From NCBI GenBank assembly GCA_037367405.1, contig JAZKJV010005542.1, positions 186,001-250,000 on the forward strand: a DNA stretch of 64,000 bases, given 5' to 3'. The position numbers and the translations under genes are program-made. This document shows, in pieces, positions 1 through 12,343 of the stretch; within the stretch, counting starts at the first letter, position 1, and each line of letters begins with the position of its first letter. Under the pieces are notes generated by a model. It was given only the letters and a program-made list of their open reading frames with translations. It was not told the DNA's origin and ran no database searches. This DNA comes from Ottelia alismoides. Taxonomy: Eukaryota; Streptophyta; Magnoliopsida; Alismatales; Hydrocharitaceae.

Positions 1-2870
1 CAATTAACCTATTGTATTTTATTTATTCTTCAATTGTGTTCTTTGATGAAAGTTTTATCAAGTGACATAAAAATCCAAATCCAAATAAAGACTGAAATAT
101 AAGAAATTGACCGTGTCCGAGTATCCTCTGTGAGTCTGTACAAAATTTACGTGTTTCATACTCTTATTTTATTTCCCTATTTTATTATTTATTAAAAATT
201 AAAAAAAAATAGATTAATGTGTAATGAAGTATCTTTTATTTTATCGTATTTTTATTGGATTTTTATCTCCTTCTAAATTCAACAAAAAATTGCAAAACTA
301 CAAAAGGTTGGTTTTCTATATACATAGAGACCACCAAAAATACCACTTTGTACAGATGACCACTTTTGCTCCTGGTTCCTTCAAGAAAGTTGTAGATCTC
401 GTTGAGACGAACAATTTCGTGAAGAAATTTTTTTGATCCAAGATCTTCTTCTATTCTTTTTCTATCTTTCTTCCGCTTTTAATTTGAAAATATTTTGGGG
501 TGACACGTGGCAGCCCCTAGGCGTGCCACATGGCACCCCCACTCTCTCACCCCTCTCCTTCTCTCTCCTACCCACGTGACTCACCTCTCTCCTCCCTTGG
601 GTCACGTGCCTAACACGTGACCCCTTTCTTTCCTTTCTTGCAATGTCTCTGTGTCGCAAGCTTCTCCCCCTTGTCGTTACACATCTCCCATTCATCGCAT
701 AACGGCTACCACTGTGGGGCCTTCCTCCCTGTGTAATGCCCATCGAAATTCCTCTATAAAGCTACTCTTCCATCTCCATGCTCGACATCCGCCACCACAG
801 AGAACTCACCCCATCCGTTGGCTTCCAGGTGACATACAAAGTTGTTGCACGATCGGGGCCTCCAGTGTGATTCGGCGAGAACCAGGTCGCAATCATAGCA
901 TCTTTGAGCCGCTGTAAAGCTCAGTCTCCTCACCAACCTTCTAGAGACAATCGGAGGACTGCAAGGACCTCCACACCCTTAGGCGACTTCCTCCACACTT
1001 CTTTGATCCGTCGGCATCACCAAGTAACACAATTGTTTTTCATCTTCTCTGTTTGCCTCTTTCTACTCCTTGTGTTTCAACTTCATCTACACCCGCTCGC
1101 ACATCCAAGTACCTTCACACCCTCAGGAGACTTCCTCCGCTCATACCTTCACCTTCAACTAACCTAACTTCACCATTGAAACCCATCATCTCCCTCGGCC
1201 TTTGCGCATTTGTCTCCCTACTGCCCCGCATCTCTGCACCCACATTACTCTCTACGTACACCGACCTCTTCATGGCAGGACTCCGCATCGGCCCGCTCCG
1301 CCCCCTTCACATCACCGTCGTCGCACCTCAACAGGAGGTCCAACTGCTTCATTGTCTATGCACTCTACACTTGCTCCCACGAACCCCATCTATCAGCATC
1401 TCTAGGCCTCATCACCCTTCAACTGATCTCCAGCAACTCCGTAAGCTCATCTCCATGGCCACTTTACCGACCTCATGCACATGTTGCCTGCATCTCAACA
1501 CCTTCACACTCCTCCTCGCTGACTTCCTAGCCAATTGTAGCATCACCACTCGATCGTGTGTCGACCGAGCTACGTTGTGCGACTCTACCGCCCTTCAGAC
1601 CTTTACCATGGTCTCTCCCCTCGCATGCCACCACCACTCTTCATCAAACAGCAGCAACCATTGGATCAGGGGATCCAATGGCCACGAGGCTTTCATGTCA
1701 TCCCCCTCCGAGCCACGAGCCTTGGGTACATCGAGGCTCTATCCGAGCCTCCTACCACTACCATGCAGGCTCGGGTCGTCGAACCTTCTGCCTCATTGCC
1801 TGAACCTTTAACGTGCTTTCTTTGCACGTATGTATAGGGTAAATTATAGTGAGGCCCATGTCCCTCTCAGAAATTGCAGAATCAGCCTCGTCGGCCAAGT
1901 CATGTTGGTCACCTTATAAAAGTACACAAAAACCCAAGAATATTTTGCAAATTACATATATGTCCCCCAAGGACCCCTTTGAAGAAGGAAACTTAATATT
2001 TTATAACCTTTTACTCCTTGATAATTCAACTGAGCATATCTTTTGCATGTAAACTCCAATTTTAGTAAACAATATGTCATGCTCTTTCATATTATATACT
2101 TTATGGACTTATTAGAGGACATTAATTCATGATTATTATTTGAGATTCAATATGATAAATGCATGCTAAATTTTGACATATTTGTGCTAAGTTTTCATTA
2201 AGAAAATTGATGATTTGTTTTATAAGGATGCTATTGAGGGTTTAAATTGAATTAATCCTCTTCTTACTATTGAAATCTTTGAGGGATTAATTTCCGTAGG
2301 GTCTAAATCAAGGAGGTTGAATAATTTATTGATCATTGTTTGTGAATTTAAAACTTGCAAGAAATTTATTTGAGAAGAATTGAATTTAATTCTCAACATT
2401 TTTGCGATTAAACTCGATTTACTTGAGGATTAAAATAGAGAGAATTTTGAGATCACCTTTTGAGGATTATTTTTGATCTCCTTAAATTATATGATTATTA
2501 ATAGATCTATTTAGACTCTTGTATGCATCTGGATTTAAAATATTTTTGGATTTGATATCTATTTATCTGTGATTTAATATAGGGGAAATTGACTATTATT
2601 GTTTGGATTAAAAATCATATCAAATCACAAATGTTGTGCTGAATTATTCTCTCTTTTACTTTTCGCATTGCATCATCAGATTTTCCATTTTATGTTCTGA
2701 CACAAAAATTAACCTAACATTTTAATAATTATTTAAATTAATCTAAAACCACGTAACTTTAAATCATTATTCCCTATGTTCGACTTTGGTATACTTGCCA
2801 AGAAAAAATCTCCACAACATTATTATGGTTTTTGATTAACCGAATTTCATCTCCTATACTATAATTTAGA
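1..2870 (+). mobile_element. LTR of a Ty3/gypsy-like element (L), left end outside window
   Basis: The stretch has the three-part composition shared by all large LTRs here: AT-rich U3 (1-460), CT/GC-rich middle (480-1835) and AT-rich U5 (1840-2870). U3 carries a decayed copy of the GTTGTAGATCTC palindrome (around 388-412). A 10-bp CACGTG palindrome lies at 599-623, and a GTTCGACTTTGGTATACTTG motif near 2779 matches the 3' part of the other LTRs. The 5' end is outside the window and no clear CA end or primer-binding site follows, so the right edge is approximate. Long open frames in the GC-rich part are of skewed composition and I do not regard them as genes. Confidence 0.5.
599..623. repeat. 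CACGTG-centred inverted repeat in LTR L
   Basis: GGGTCACGTG and CACGTGACCC form a perfect 10-bp inverted repeat around the 5-nt spacer cctaa. Each arm contains a G-box core (CACGTG), the site family bound by plant bZIP and bHLH factors. Equivalent dyads sit in LTRs A and C. Binding is an inference. Confidence 0.6.
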
Positions 2871-3199
2871 TAATTAAATAGGATATTTTAGAGTTCATCG
2901 CATCACCGCCACCATGACAACTTTTAAAGAAGACTCGCAACCATAAGCTATCCTTGAGTTGGACACGACCTTTTCTAATTGCCTTGACTATTTCTATGAT
3001 ATGACAAATGAGCCCATCATTGCCAAGCCAAATAAGAGAACCATTACATACCGGAAACATGTGTTGATTTTATAGGAGTATTACAATGCATATGGTGATT
3101 TCTGATGATGGACCTACGATCAACACCTTACACACACTACCTCCATGACCTTCACCAAACAAGACAATCAGGATCAAATTAACCAGTCACGATTAATCG
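2871..3199. other. unassigned stretch between LTR L and the D remnant
   Basis: I see no domain, LTR end or primer-binding site here. A 64-codon minus-strand open frame (2866-3060) has no recognisable motif. It is probably decayed internal sequence of a retroelement, because gag-pol tail sequence of element D follows directly. Confidence 0.3.
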
Positions 3200-3590
3200 A
3201 TTGCTCCATCCACTTGTCGCTCATCTGGTAAAAAGAAGATTAGTATTTATTCCTCGAGGCATTTCCTTGTATACCTCAAGATGTATCAATATCCTCTTCC
3301 TCTTGATGCTTCAGGTTCTAGAAAATCGACAAAGAAAGTTTCCTTCAACATACCAGAGAAGGAACTTTATGAGGATTCCTCATCAGGTTCGGATGAGGTG
3401 GTCTATATGAGTGAGCTCAGTTCAGCTGTTCTTAAGCCCTATTTAAGCAAGCAGTCGTGTGTCAAACCTATTTAGGTGTTCCCTGACCATCACTATTATT
3501 CAACTAAGGATGATTCTTACAACGACACATATGTATATTACCAACCTCCTCGCTTCTGCAAGAAGGTTCATCACAAACCTTCCTAATCCT
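3200..3590 (+). pseudogene. remnant of the PR-tail ORF of element D
   Basis: The plus strand holds short open pieces rich in Ser, Asp and Glu (for example EDSSSGSDEVVYMSELSS near 3370-3420), with a Lys-rich end near 3555-3580. This is the composition and relative position of the acidic C-terminal tail of the intact ORF at 46338-48521, where a similar basic end (RSRKKV) also precedes the hairpin array by about 100 nt. The frame is broken by stops, and no RT, RH or IN lies between this tail and the hairpins. Assignment rests on position and composition more than on residue identity. Confidence 0.4.
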
Positions 3591-3689
3591 TATATATTCT
3601 CACTCCTTCTTGTATAGATTTTCTTTCTTGTATTTCCCTCCCTATCCCATGATTCGCACCACTCGCCCCAGTTTGGTATTGCTTTAGTT

Positions 3690-4050
3690 TTGTGTCTATG
3701 CCTCTGTTTAGGATGACTAGATCCTAAGTATAGGGGGAGAGTAACTCGAGATGCTCTTTCTCTTCTTTTATTTTTCTTGTTGTTTATTCTCTCTTGCTCT
3801 CATCGATCCCCCATCCTTGACCACTACTCCATATTAGGCTTAATAGAGCCTAAGTATGGGGGGGGGGGCGATGCCCGTTGTGTATTCTACACACCTACTT
3901 CTTCCTCTTCTCTATCATTTTCTATTCTTTTTTTCCACTTGTACTTAGTACGAGCTATGTTTTTATTTCACTTTGTGCCATGAGGACATAGCCCATGATA
4001 AGTATACGGGGTTTGTATATATTACATATATACTTTACCCATAGCTCGTA
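3690..4050 (+). repeat. PPT-like hairpin array, element D
   Basis: Two or three units end in copies of the polypurine tract: one around 3696-3737 (ATCCTAAGTATAGGGGGAG as 3' arm), one around 3829-3870 (AGGC...GCCTAAGTATGGGGG, with a long G run), and a larger terminal unit around 3947-4048 containing TACGAGCTATG, GGACATAGC and then a downstream CATAGCTCGTAC. The order matches the array of element A at 48490-49125 and, reversed, those of E, C and B. Confidence 0.75.
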
Positions 4051-4054
4051 CTTT

Positions 4055-4335
4055 TTCATATTTTATGTATAATATTCAATGAATACAGGATTGGTAAAAA
4101 TAAAAAATAAAAAATTACGAAACTTTTTGAAAAAATTAACAAAAAATTCAAATCATCAAAAATCTTTTCAATTTTTTTGTTTTCCCCTTTCTTTTTCAAA
4201 AAATAAAAAAAAACTTCAAAAAATGTTTTTTTATTTTTTTTCATCTTTTTCAGAATAAAAAACTTTTCAAAAAAGTTCTCTTTCTTTTCTTATTTTCCTT
4301 TATTTTTTCAAAAAATAGAAAATTTTCAAAAAAAA
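4055..4335 (+). repeat. A/T-rich TTTTCAAA-type tract, element D
   Basis: Low-complexity sequence of short TTTTTCAAAAAA-like words follows the hairpin array directly. The same position holds similar degenerate short-word tracts in E, C, B and A, where the words are closer to TTTGCAAAATG. No coding potential. Confidence 0.6.
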
Positions 4336-5565
4336 TACTAACTAATGAGTTGGAGATATCCCTGACACTTACACATTCATACAAGACTAGTGAAGTTCGA
4401 GATCACTTGGTTTACGAGGTTTTAAGATTTAGAGTTAACCATCCACAGTCATTAGGGTCTTTAACTCAATTATTCACATTTACCTATTTTTAAAGATGTG
4501 TGTGTGTGTTATATTACATACTTATTCTCTACCTTAAAATATAACCAGCACCTCACGTATACGACTGTAGTTATGATGCAATGAGTTGAAATTTCACTTG
4601 AGGAATTGGGATGAGAGATTTGAGTTTGGACCCAATTTTATGATGCTAGAGGATGGGATAAAATCGATGAAGTCTAAACTTGAGTGTCAACACTGTTAGC
4701 CAGTATGAGAACATATTTCTTGTACTATTCTCTTTATATTGACCTATGTGTCAAGGTCTAAAAATTTATTGTTTGGTGTGCGCTAACTTGGTAAAAGAAG
4801 TGGAGAGAGCCAAAATTCAAAAATCAATAGAGAGAGAAAGCTATACACTACAAAGTAAAATACAAAGAGCTTCCACCAAAGGCGATCGCTCCCAACCATT
4901 TCAAAGTGTCCACTTGGACCAAAGCAATTAGGATCAGGAGTTGGGATAGCACCCAAAAAGGGCTCCGCATCGTAAATGCTACGAGTCTAGGTGTAGAAAG
5001 TATATTGGACACTAAAAAAAGACACACCTCAATGTACTCCTAGGAAAACAAGTGCATATGACTCCAACTTCTCTTGACGGACACACTTATCAACACCAAA
5101 AAAATAAATGTGTTGAGTTAATAAGGAACTTGAGAGAATCCTTATTCCAATGAGAGGGAGAGAAGAAATTACACAAACCTATACCCTCCATCAATTGGCC
5201 TTCCATTTCCACTTTTAAGTTCGACAACTAAAGAGATGGTAGATTGAATGCAAAAAATGATTTATTCCCTAGTGTTGAGGATTGCATTCTTAGGAGAGTT
5301 TCTTGGACATGAACCTTGGGTGACATTGCGACCCTACCCTTGTCACTATAGTTCACACTTAATGTCATATACTTTATATGTATACAGAGAGAGTCTTATG
5401 ATTAGGGAAATTGGGTACCTTTTGACTAGATCTTGGTTCAGCTTAGAATTTTAGGATCACTAAAATTGAGAGTTCTTTAACGAATCAAGTCTTGTATTCA
5501 CATGCATACTCAGGGGTTAATCCTACTTATTCATTCTTTATTTGCTTGAGGACTAGGAAAATTTT
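4336..5565 (+). other. 3' untranslated internal region of element D
   Basis: This 1.2-kb stretch lies between the hairpin tract and the 3' LTR. It has the same block order as the reverse complements of 8540-9598 (F) and 12357-13440 (E), including GCTTCCACCAAAGGCG (about 4869), ACCCAAAAAGGGC (about 4951) and TTCCAATGAGAGG (about 5146). The short frames in these blocks are not conserved between copies (same DNA, different reading frame), so I regard the conservation as non-coding. A short (TG)n run sits near 4499. Confidence 0.6.
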
Positions 5566-5577
5566 AAGTATAAGGGG
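5566..5577 (+). other. polypurine tract of element D
   Basis: AAGTATAAGGGG directly precedes the LTR start TGATGAAT. A purine-rich tract resisting RNase H immediately upstream of the 3' LTR is the standard primer for plus-strand DNA synthesis in LTR retroelements. Confidence 0.8.
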
Positions 5578-8495
5578 TGATGAATATGTGATTCGTCATC
5601 TTAATATATTATTCTTAGCTAAATCCATGAGATAAATGTCAAATAATATCCTTAAAATCAATAAATTAATAAAATGATTCTTGTAATTAGAATACATTAA
5701 ATATTATATATTTTACTGTACAAAATAAATTAATAATATGTAATAAAATAAAGGAGTTGGCCACATTCCCGCTCCACATGAACTCTAAATTTACCAAACT
5801 CAACTTTTAAAGTTCAACTTAGAAAATTATCTATCTAATGAAAGTGGTTTCATTAAAATCGGAGCTCATTTGCAAAATATGGATTATGGGACCTTGTTGT
5901 ATATTGTATATGATGTAAATATTGTTCTTTTATCTTTTTTACTTTTCCTTAATTACAAAAAAATCTAAAAAATATTTTTATATTTTATTTATAGTATTTT
6001 ATTTTTATTTTAAAATATCTTTTAATTAAAAAAGAAAAAATAAAACTAGAAAAACCAAAAAACCGTGTACATATTGTTTGTTTTATTTTGTTGACTTAGT
6101 TTTGCAATTTCAACATTCTCTTTTGTTTTCTCTTTATTTTATTTTCTCTTTGGTAGTCTAATTTTATTTTGTTTTATTTTATTTATTTTTTACTTTATTT
6201 TATTTTTTTCTTCCACTAACTACCATTCTCCCCTCATTTCCACCACTCCTCTAACCTCCACCCCACTACTTTTCTAACTTCCTCCTCCTTTTTATTCCAT
6301 TCTCCTTCTTCATTCTCCTTTATCCGTCATTCTTGAGAGAAAGGACCACCAGCTCGAAGCTCTGCTCCGGTGATAGCTTGGCGAGAACTTGAGCGACGAT
6401 GGCTAGAGGCGAGATCTGTGGAGATCTCCTTCACACCATGAGCTCTAAAGCTCGTGCATCTTTGCTGCATTCGCCCGCAGCTTGAGGCCATGACGTGAGT
6501 CGTGCATTGCAGCACCACCATTCTGTGACCAAAAGTACAATATCTCATCTCTTGACTCTTTTTTTCTTTTCTTTTCCCATATATTTCTCTGTTATGTTCA
6601 TCTCTCTCCCCAATTTCTGTTCTTCTTATTTTTACTTAACTGACAACCATCCCATCATTCAACCCCTTCGCATTCCCTTTCTACCATGTGCGATATTCCA
6701 TCTCCGACCGAGTCTGCGATCGAAGACCCACTCTTCTCATCCACCATCTCCATTGTAGGATCACCACCCTTCCCACGTGCAAGGTTCACATCTATAGTAG
6801 TTGCACATCCAGGGGTCATCCCTTCGAGACAGCACCACCTGCTCCTGCTTGGTCGTGTGTCGACAAGCAAGGAGTCACATAGGATCATCCCAACATCTTA
6901 GACTTCATCAAGCAGTGCAAATCATCGCAGAAGAGACTGCAAAACTCCATCGGTTGAAATTATTTCGAGAAAAAAAGTCCTTTCAACCGCCCCTCAACGT
7001 TGCTGCTTCACCGCACCCCGCCGCCAACCACATGAATGCGCCTGCTCCAGCAGCTCCTCAGACGTGGCTACCATCGATCCTCCACGCCACCACAACGCAC
7101 ATCTAGTCATGGCCCGCTGCCCCCTTTGTTCCCCCCCTCATCACCCCTCCAATTACTCATGCTTGCCACCACGAGGCCACGCTTGCTCCAGCGGATCCTC
7201 ATGTGTGGCCGCCACCAATCCTCCACGCCACCGCCTCTCCACCATCGCAACACCCCATGCATGGTTTTCCCGCATGCAGGTTGCCCCTGGTCGCATCCGC
7301 AGCCCCCTTCCGCCCTCCTTCACATCTCGTGGGGGTAGGTTCCATATTTCAAACCCACGACATGCGTGGAGAAGAAGAAACCCCAAATTCTTTTAGGAAA
7401 ATATCAATCAATCCCTTGGAGGTATAAGATATTAAAGAAGTGCCCTTAGTCACAACTTTAATTTGTTGAAATTTTATTTTCTATATTGTAAAGATACCCC
7501 TGTATTTTCATTGTATTTTAAAATGTCATTTCACATCATATTTTAATTCTAAGAATTGCATTTTGTTGTTCAATTGATGATGCATCTCCTGACTAGTTAA
7601 CTGGATTTCTGTGAGCCTTTGTGACTTTACTAAAAATCAGAGTGTAATATTTATTGAAAATTAACCCATTTATGCTCTGAAATTTGCATGCATTAGTTCC
7701 TTATTCTAAAAATCATAAAAAAATCAGAAATGATGTGTTTATTTATGCTTTAATTTCTTTCAAGATTTCATGGAAAATGGATATGTCTCATTCCTAAAAT
7801 AAATTGTAGAGTGTTTTTCTGTTGATTTTTAGTTAAATACACATACAATATTTTTCGAAATTTCAACTCTCCTAGATTGCTCATTAAAATATCTACTTGA
7901 GTAAATTGGTTTCTTTATAATTTAATTTTCATAGATTTATTGGAAATTAATTAGTCACAGTCACTCTATTTCACTAAAAATTTCATAAAAAATCAAATAT
8001 TGATAGAAAACTCTAAAAACTTAGTGTAGATTCATTTCATCATATTTGAGTTTTTGATAAATTTCATAATTTTTTCATACTCTTTACACAAAAATTGAAT
8101 AAACCCCATAAAAATCCTTCATTTTTCATTGTTGCATTTCAACCCTAAAAAATCCAAAAAATATACATTTTGCATTAATAATTGGATTAGGTTTCTAGGG
8201 AAAAAATACAATTTGGCTAAATTGGATTAATTTCAAGTTAAATTTTAATTTATTTATATCTAAATAACTTAATTCAATCGCATTTTGCATAAAAAATTCC
8301 AAAAATTCCCTTCTAAAAACCATGCATTAAGTTGGATAATTTGTTCTCTAAGTTTTTCATTTGCCTCCTTGAGTCGACCCTGGGTCTTGCCCGGTAAAAT
8401 AAACACAAAACTGCACATTAATTAATTTGTTGATTTATCAATTTGTGTGTTAAATTTTTGATCGATCCGGATTGCCCAACTACAACACCACAACA
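5578..8495 (+). mobile_element. 3' LTR of element D
   Basis: Begins TGATGAAT immediately after the polypurine tract. U3 contains the conserved block GTGGTTTCATTAAAATCGG (around 5842), the middle (6240-7400) is CT/GC-rich, and U5 is AT-rich with a CCTTGAGTCGACCCTGGG motif near 8367 shared by the other LTR 3' parts. The end is placed at CACAACA near 8495, because the next bases look like the first 30 nt of another LTR (F) on the opposite strand; it may be off by some 20 nt. Open frames at 6655-7427 are CT-rich and on both strands, so I do not call genes. Confidence 0.65.
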
Positions 8496-8526
8496 CCATT
8501 AAATAAGGAATTTCATGGACTCGTCA
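8496..8526 (-). mobile_element. first ~30 nt of the 3' LTR of element F
   Basis: On the minus strand the sequence after F's polypurine tract starts TGACGAGTCCATG, a decayed form of TGATGAATCC. It runs only about 30 nt before element D's LTR end, as expected if D inserted into F's LTR. Too short for certainty. Confidence 0.4.
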
Positions 8527-9598
8527 CTCCTATACTTAAACCTTGCTCGCATGTGAGCACTAAAGAATGAATTACTTAACCAGATTAATCCATGACTGTA
8601 CATATGAAGTACAAGACTCAATCCATTGAAAAACTCTCGATTTAGTGATCCCAAAATTCTGAACTGGATCAAGCTCTAGTAAAAAGGTATCCAACTTCTC
8701 TAGTTCTGATACTCTCTTTGTTTACATATATAGTAAAGATACAACATTTCAGTGTGTACCGCAGTCACAAGAGTAGAGTCAAAACATCACCCAAGGTCCA
8801 GTCCAAGGGACTCTCCTAAGAACCCATCCTCAGTACATAGGGAATAAATCAGTTCTTGCATACAATCCACCATTTCTTTAGTTTTCCTTCCTAAAAGTGT
8901 AGATGGAAGGCCAATTGATAGAGGGCATAGGTTTGTGTAATTTTCTTCTATCCCTCTCATTGGAACAAGGATCCTCTCTAGTGCCTTAGTAACTCAATGC
9001 ATGTATTTTAGGTTATTGACCAGTGCATCCATCAAGAGAGTCCGGAGTCGTATGCATTTGTTTTACTAGGAGAACTCCAGGGTGTGTCTTTTTTGATTAC
9101 TTATCATACCTTCAACACCCAGACTTTTATAATTATACGATGCAAAGCCCTTTTTGGGTGCTTGTCTGACTCCTTGTCCTAATAGCTTTGGTCTAAATAG
9201 ATACTTCGAAAAGGTTGGGAGTGCTCACCTATGGTGGAATCTCTTCTATTTGTAATGAGAGGGATTTTCTTTGTATTTGAATGAGAGAACTTCTCTTGAA
9301 ACTTATTTCGTTGATGCTTTTCTAGCTCCACTGCTTCTACCAAGTTGTCGTACACTGATCAACCATTTTATTTACTTTCATCACACCCTGGTACATAGGT
9401 TTATATAAAGAGATTAGTACGAGGACCTTGTTCTCATATTGGTTGAAGGTACTGACATTCAGGTTTCATGAAGCCTTCAATGATTTTATTCCATCCTTGA
9501 GCATCATAAAATCCATTCCAAATTTAAATTCTCATCCCACTTCCTCAAGTGAAATCCTAACTCATCTCATCATAGTTGCAGTCATGCATGTGAAGTGT
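8527..9598 (-). other. 3' untranslated internal region and PPT of element F
   Basis: Minus-strand AAGTATAGGAG at 8527-8540 is the polypurine tract. The rest aligns block for block with D (4540-5565, opposite strand) and E (12357-13440, same strand), for example CTTTTTGGGTG near 9149 and the TTGGAACAAGG block near 8960. The sequence stops at 9598, where LTR E begins. No coding function is visible. Confidence 0.65.
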
Positions 9599-12343
9599 TG
9601 ATGAAGTGCTAAATGCATGTATAAATAATGATCTTTTGTAGCATGGGCACTTAGCGTGCCATACAGAACCGAATGAATAATATCTGCAAAGAGGATTCAG
9701 CTTTAATTTTTAACCTGAGAAGTCCAGGGTCGACCACAAGGATGCGAGCACTTTAATAATGAAATTTAAATGTCAAATAATGTAGGTAGCAATTTTTAGA
9801 ATAATTATATTGAACAAATGCATAAATCACAACAATGCAAATTTTAACACATTTTTTATACAATTATATTAGGTGAAGATAGTGATGCACAAACAATATG
9901 ATTATGAAAAACACATAATGATTAGACACACAAAAGACAACTTGGATTAATTACAAAAATACCCTGAATATATTCAATAATATTTCTGGCATTTAATAAG
10001 CAAAATGAAGCATGAGTCTCAGAAAGCATTCTATAATGTTTTATTTTTTAAATTCTTATGTTGTCTAATTGTTCAACCAGCAATTGAAGCACTTAATGAT
10101 TTAATAATATTAATAATAAATAACTAATAATAAGTCACTAAGATTCATCATGCATGTCAGGTTTGATTAATCATGAAAAGTTCATCTCCAAGTTCATTTA
10201 TAGGTTAAACTAAGCACTTAGGAGAAGGAAAAAAATAAAATATGATTTTCTTAACAAAATTCTCAATAAAGCATGCCAAAATATAGATCATCAAATTAGC
10301 TTTGAAATGAGAGCAAAATCACTTCATTTGGATATACGTAAGTGAATATATGCAATATTCAATCTAGGGGTGTTTTTTCAAGAAAAACTTTAAGTTTTAT
10401 TACAAATAAGGATAGTTGGGGAATAAAGTGTAATTAAAACAACCTACATCTATGCAAGTGATAGTGGGCAGGAGTACTTATCTATAAATGTTGAGAAACC
10501 AAGGGTCAGCGCTACAATTTTCCCATCACATGCAAGAAAGCACATGACACCATGTTCATGTCCAGTTGTGGTTTGGGCCAGGTTCAGTGTCTGAAAGCTT
10601 TGGATCAGTTTAGGGTTGAACAAGGTTGTAGGCTCAAGTTGTCCTTGTGGATTGAATAGGATCGTTAGACTGTGATAGACCAGGGTTGATCCAATGCCAT
10701 CTATATGACGTGATCTTCTTCTCCGCCGCCTAGCACGACTGCAAAGAGGCAGGGCTCCGACGAGAGCCTTTTTTCTCCGCTAACTCATGGAAGTGCTTCA
10801 AAAGTTGGAATAATACTCTAGATACCTCACGAAGGATATAAAGTTGGTGAAGATTCATGAGTAACAGGAACTGGGAGATGTTGATCGTCCTTCGGGAAAA
10901 AAATCTAGATCGTCCATTGATTTAGAATTCTGACCATTGAAGTTCTTTAAAAAACTCATGCAATGTTAGAAATAAATAGCTGAAACAACAAACAAGTTTT
11001 GCATGCGAGCTTGTGATGGATTGTAGGGTTGATGCAAATGAAGAAGATGGAACCCTTGTAGATGATCCTTCATCAGTGAAGGAGAATACATGTTGAGTCT
11101 AGTTTTGTGACAGAATAAGAAACACTAAGATCAAAGTTTTCCGCATAACTTAAAGATTGAACAAAAAAACACTATGCTAGTCATCGCGATTCAGATCATG
11201 GATTATTCTAAATATCATTGAAAATTGGAGAATATTATAGAGAAAATACAGAACTACTTACTTAAAGCTAGTAGAACATAGACAAATGAAGGAGATGGGC
11301 TTGGATCGGAGTTACACAAACTCCTATCTTCACTCCAGATCTTTGTCTAATAGATGAATCTCGAGCAAGCGTCGGAGGTGCTGCATCACTTCAGTAATGG
11401 AATGGATCTCACTGGTAAAGCAACACTATGGTTGCTCTTAATTACTCTAATCCTCTATCACTGGAAGATGGATGAGGAAAAGGGTCTTCACATTGATTGG
11501 CAGGATGCCTTGGAAATTACCTGACAAAGGGATTTTGAAGTGATGTTTGACGGCATGCGCTTGAAGATGGTGGTTTCAACCACCATTCTTAGCGAAGAGA
11601 GAAGGGATGAGGAGAATTTACCATTCGGGCAAGGATCAGATTTGATAAAACAAACGCCTGGCAGTGGTGGTTGAGAAAGAAGTTGCTAGACATATTTATG
11701 AAAAAGGTGAGAAGTTGGAGAGAAACGAAAAGACGCTTCCCTTGAAGGTTCAACGGCTGGAGGTTGAAGGAGAAGCTTCAGTTGTTGGATGAAGATCGAG
11801 TGGCTTCAAAATAGATTGGATGATATGATAGGGTGTGGCCACATGGTCAGCCATGAAGGCGCCACATGTCCCAATAGGATTTGAGATAAATAGCTAAACA
11901 AGAAATTAAATAATAAATAATTAGTATCATAATTGGAAAAAATGATGAACATGAAAGTTGTAGATCTCGATGAGATCCATAGATCTACAACTTTCATGTA
12001 GAAGTCAAAGAGATCGGAAGTCATTTATATAGAGATAAAAATTAAATACTAATAAAAACAATATTAAACAATGTCTTTTAATTTTTATTTTGCTTATTTT
12101 TGTATTTGTATTTTGTTAATTTATTTATGCACGATATTAATCAAATTTTTATTTGATTTTTAATAAGAAACAAATACATAAAATATACACCATAATAGGG
12201 TTATATTGGTATGTATTAAATAATGTTAATTACTTACAACACAATAATTATTGATTAGTATTGATTGTTGATGAATCTTGTTGATTAACCTAAGCAAGAG
12301 AGTTAATAATGATGATTGAAGATGATAAATTTGGGATGTATCA
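9599..12343 (-). mobile_element. 3' LTR of element E
   Basis: On the minus strand it starts TGATACATCCC directly after the tract GGGGGG and ends CTTCATCA, giving 2745 bp. U3 includes the GTTGTAGATCTCGATGAGATC palindrome family twice (11940-11998). The GTGGTCGACCCTGGAC motif near 9725 matches the 3' part of other LTRs. It interrupts the 3' region of element F at 9598, so E inserted into F. The GC-rich middle is less marked than in other copies, consistent with greater age. Confidence 0.7.

Noticed and set aside
1053..1811. 252-codon plus-strand open frame in LTR L
   Set aside because: Ser/Pro/Leu/His-rich translation of a CT-rich LTR middle; several overlapping frames are open too, and no motif is recognisable.
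4746..4931. conserved small protein in the 3' region (also 13014-13199)
   Set aside because: D and E share the DNA blocks but read them in different frames, so conservation is not at protein level.
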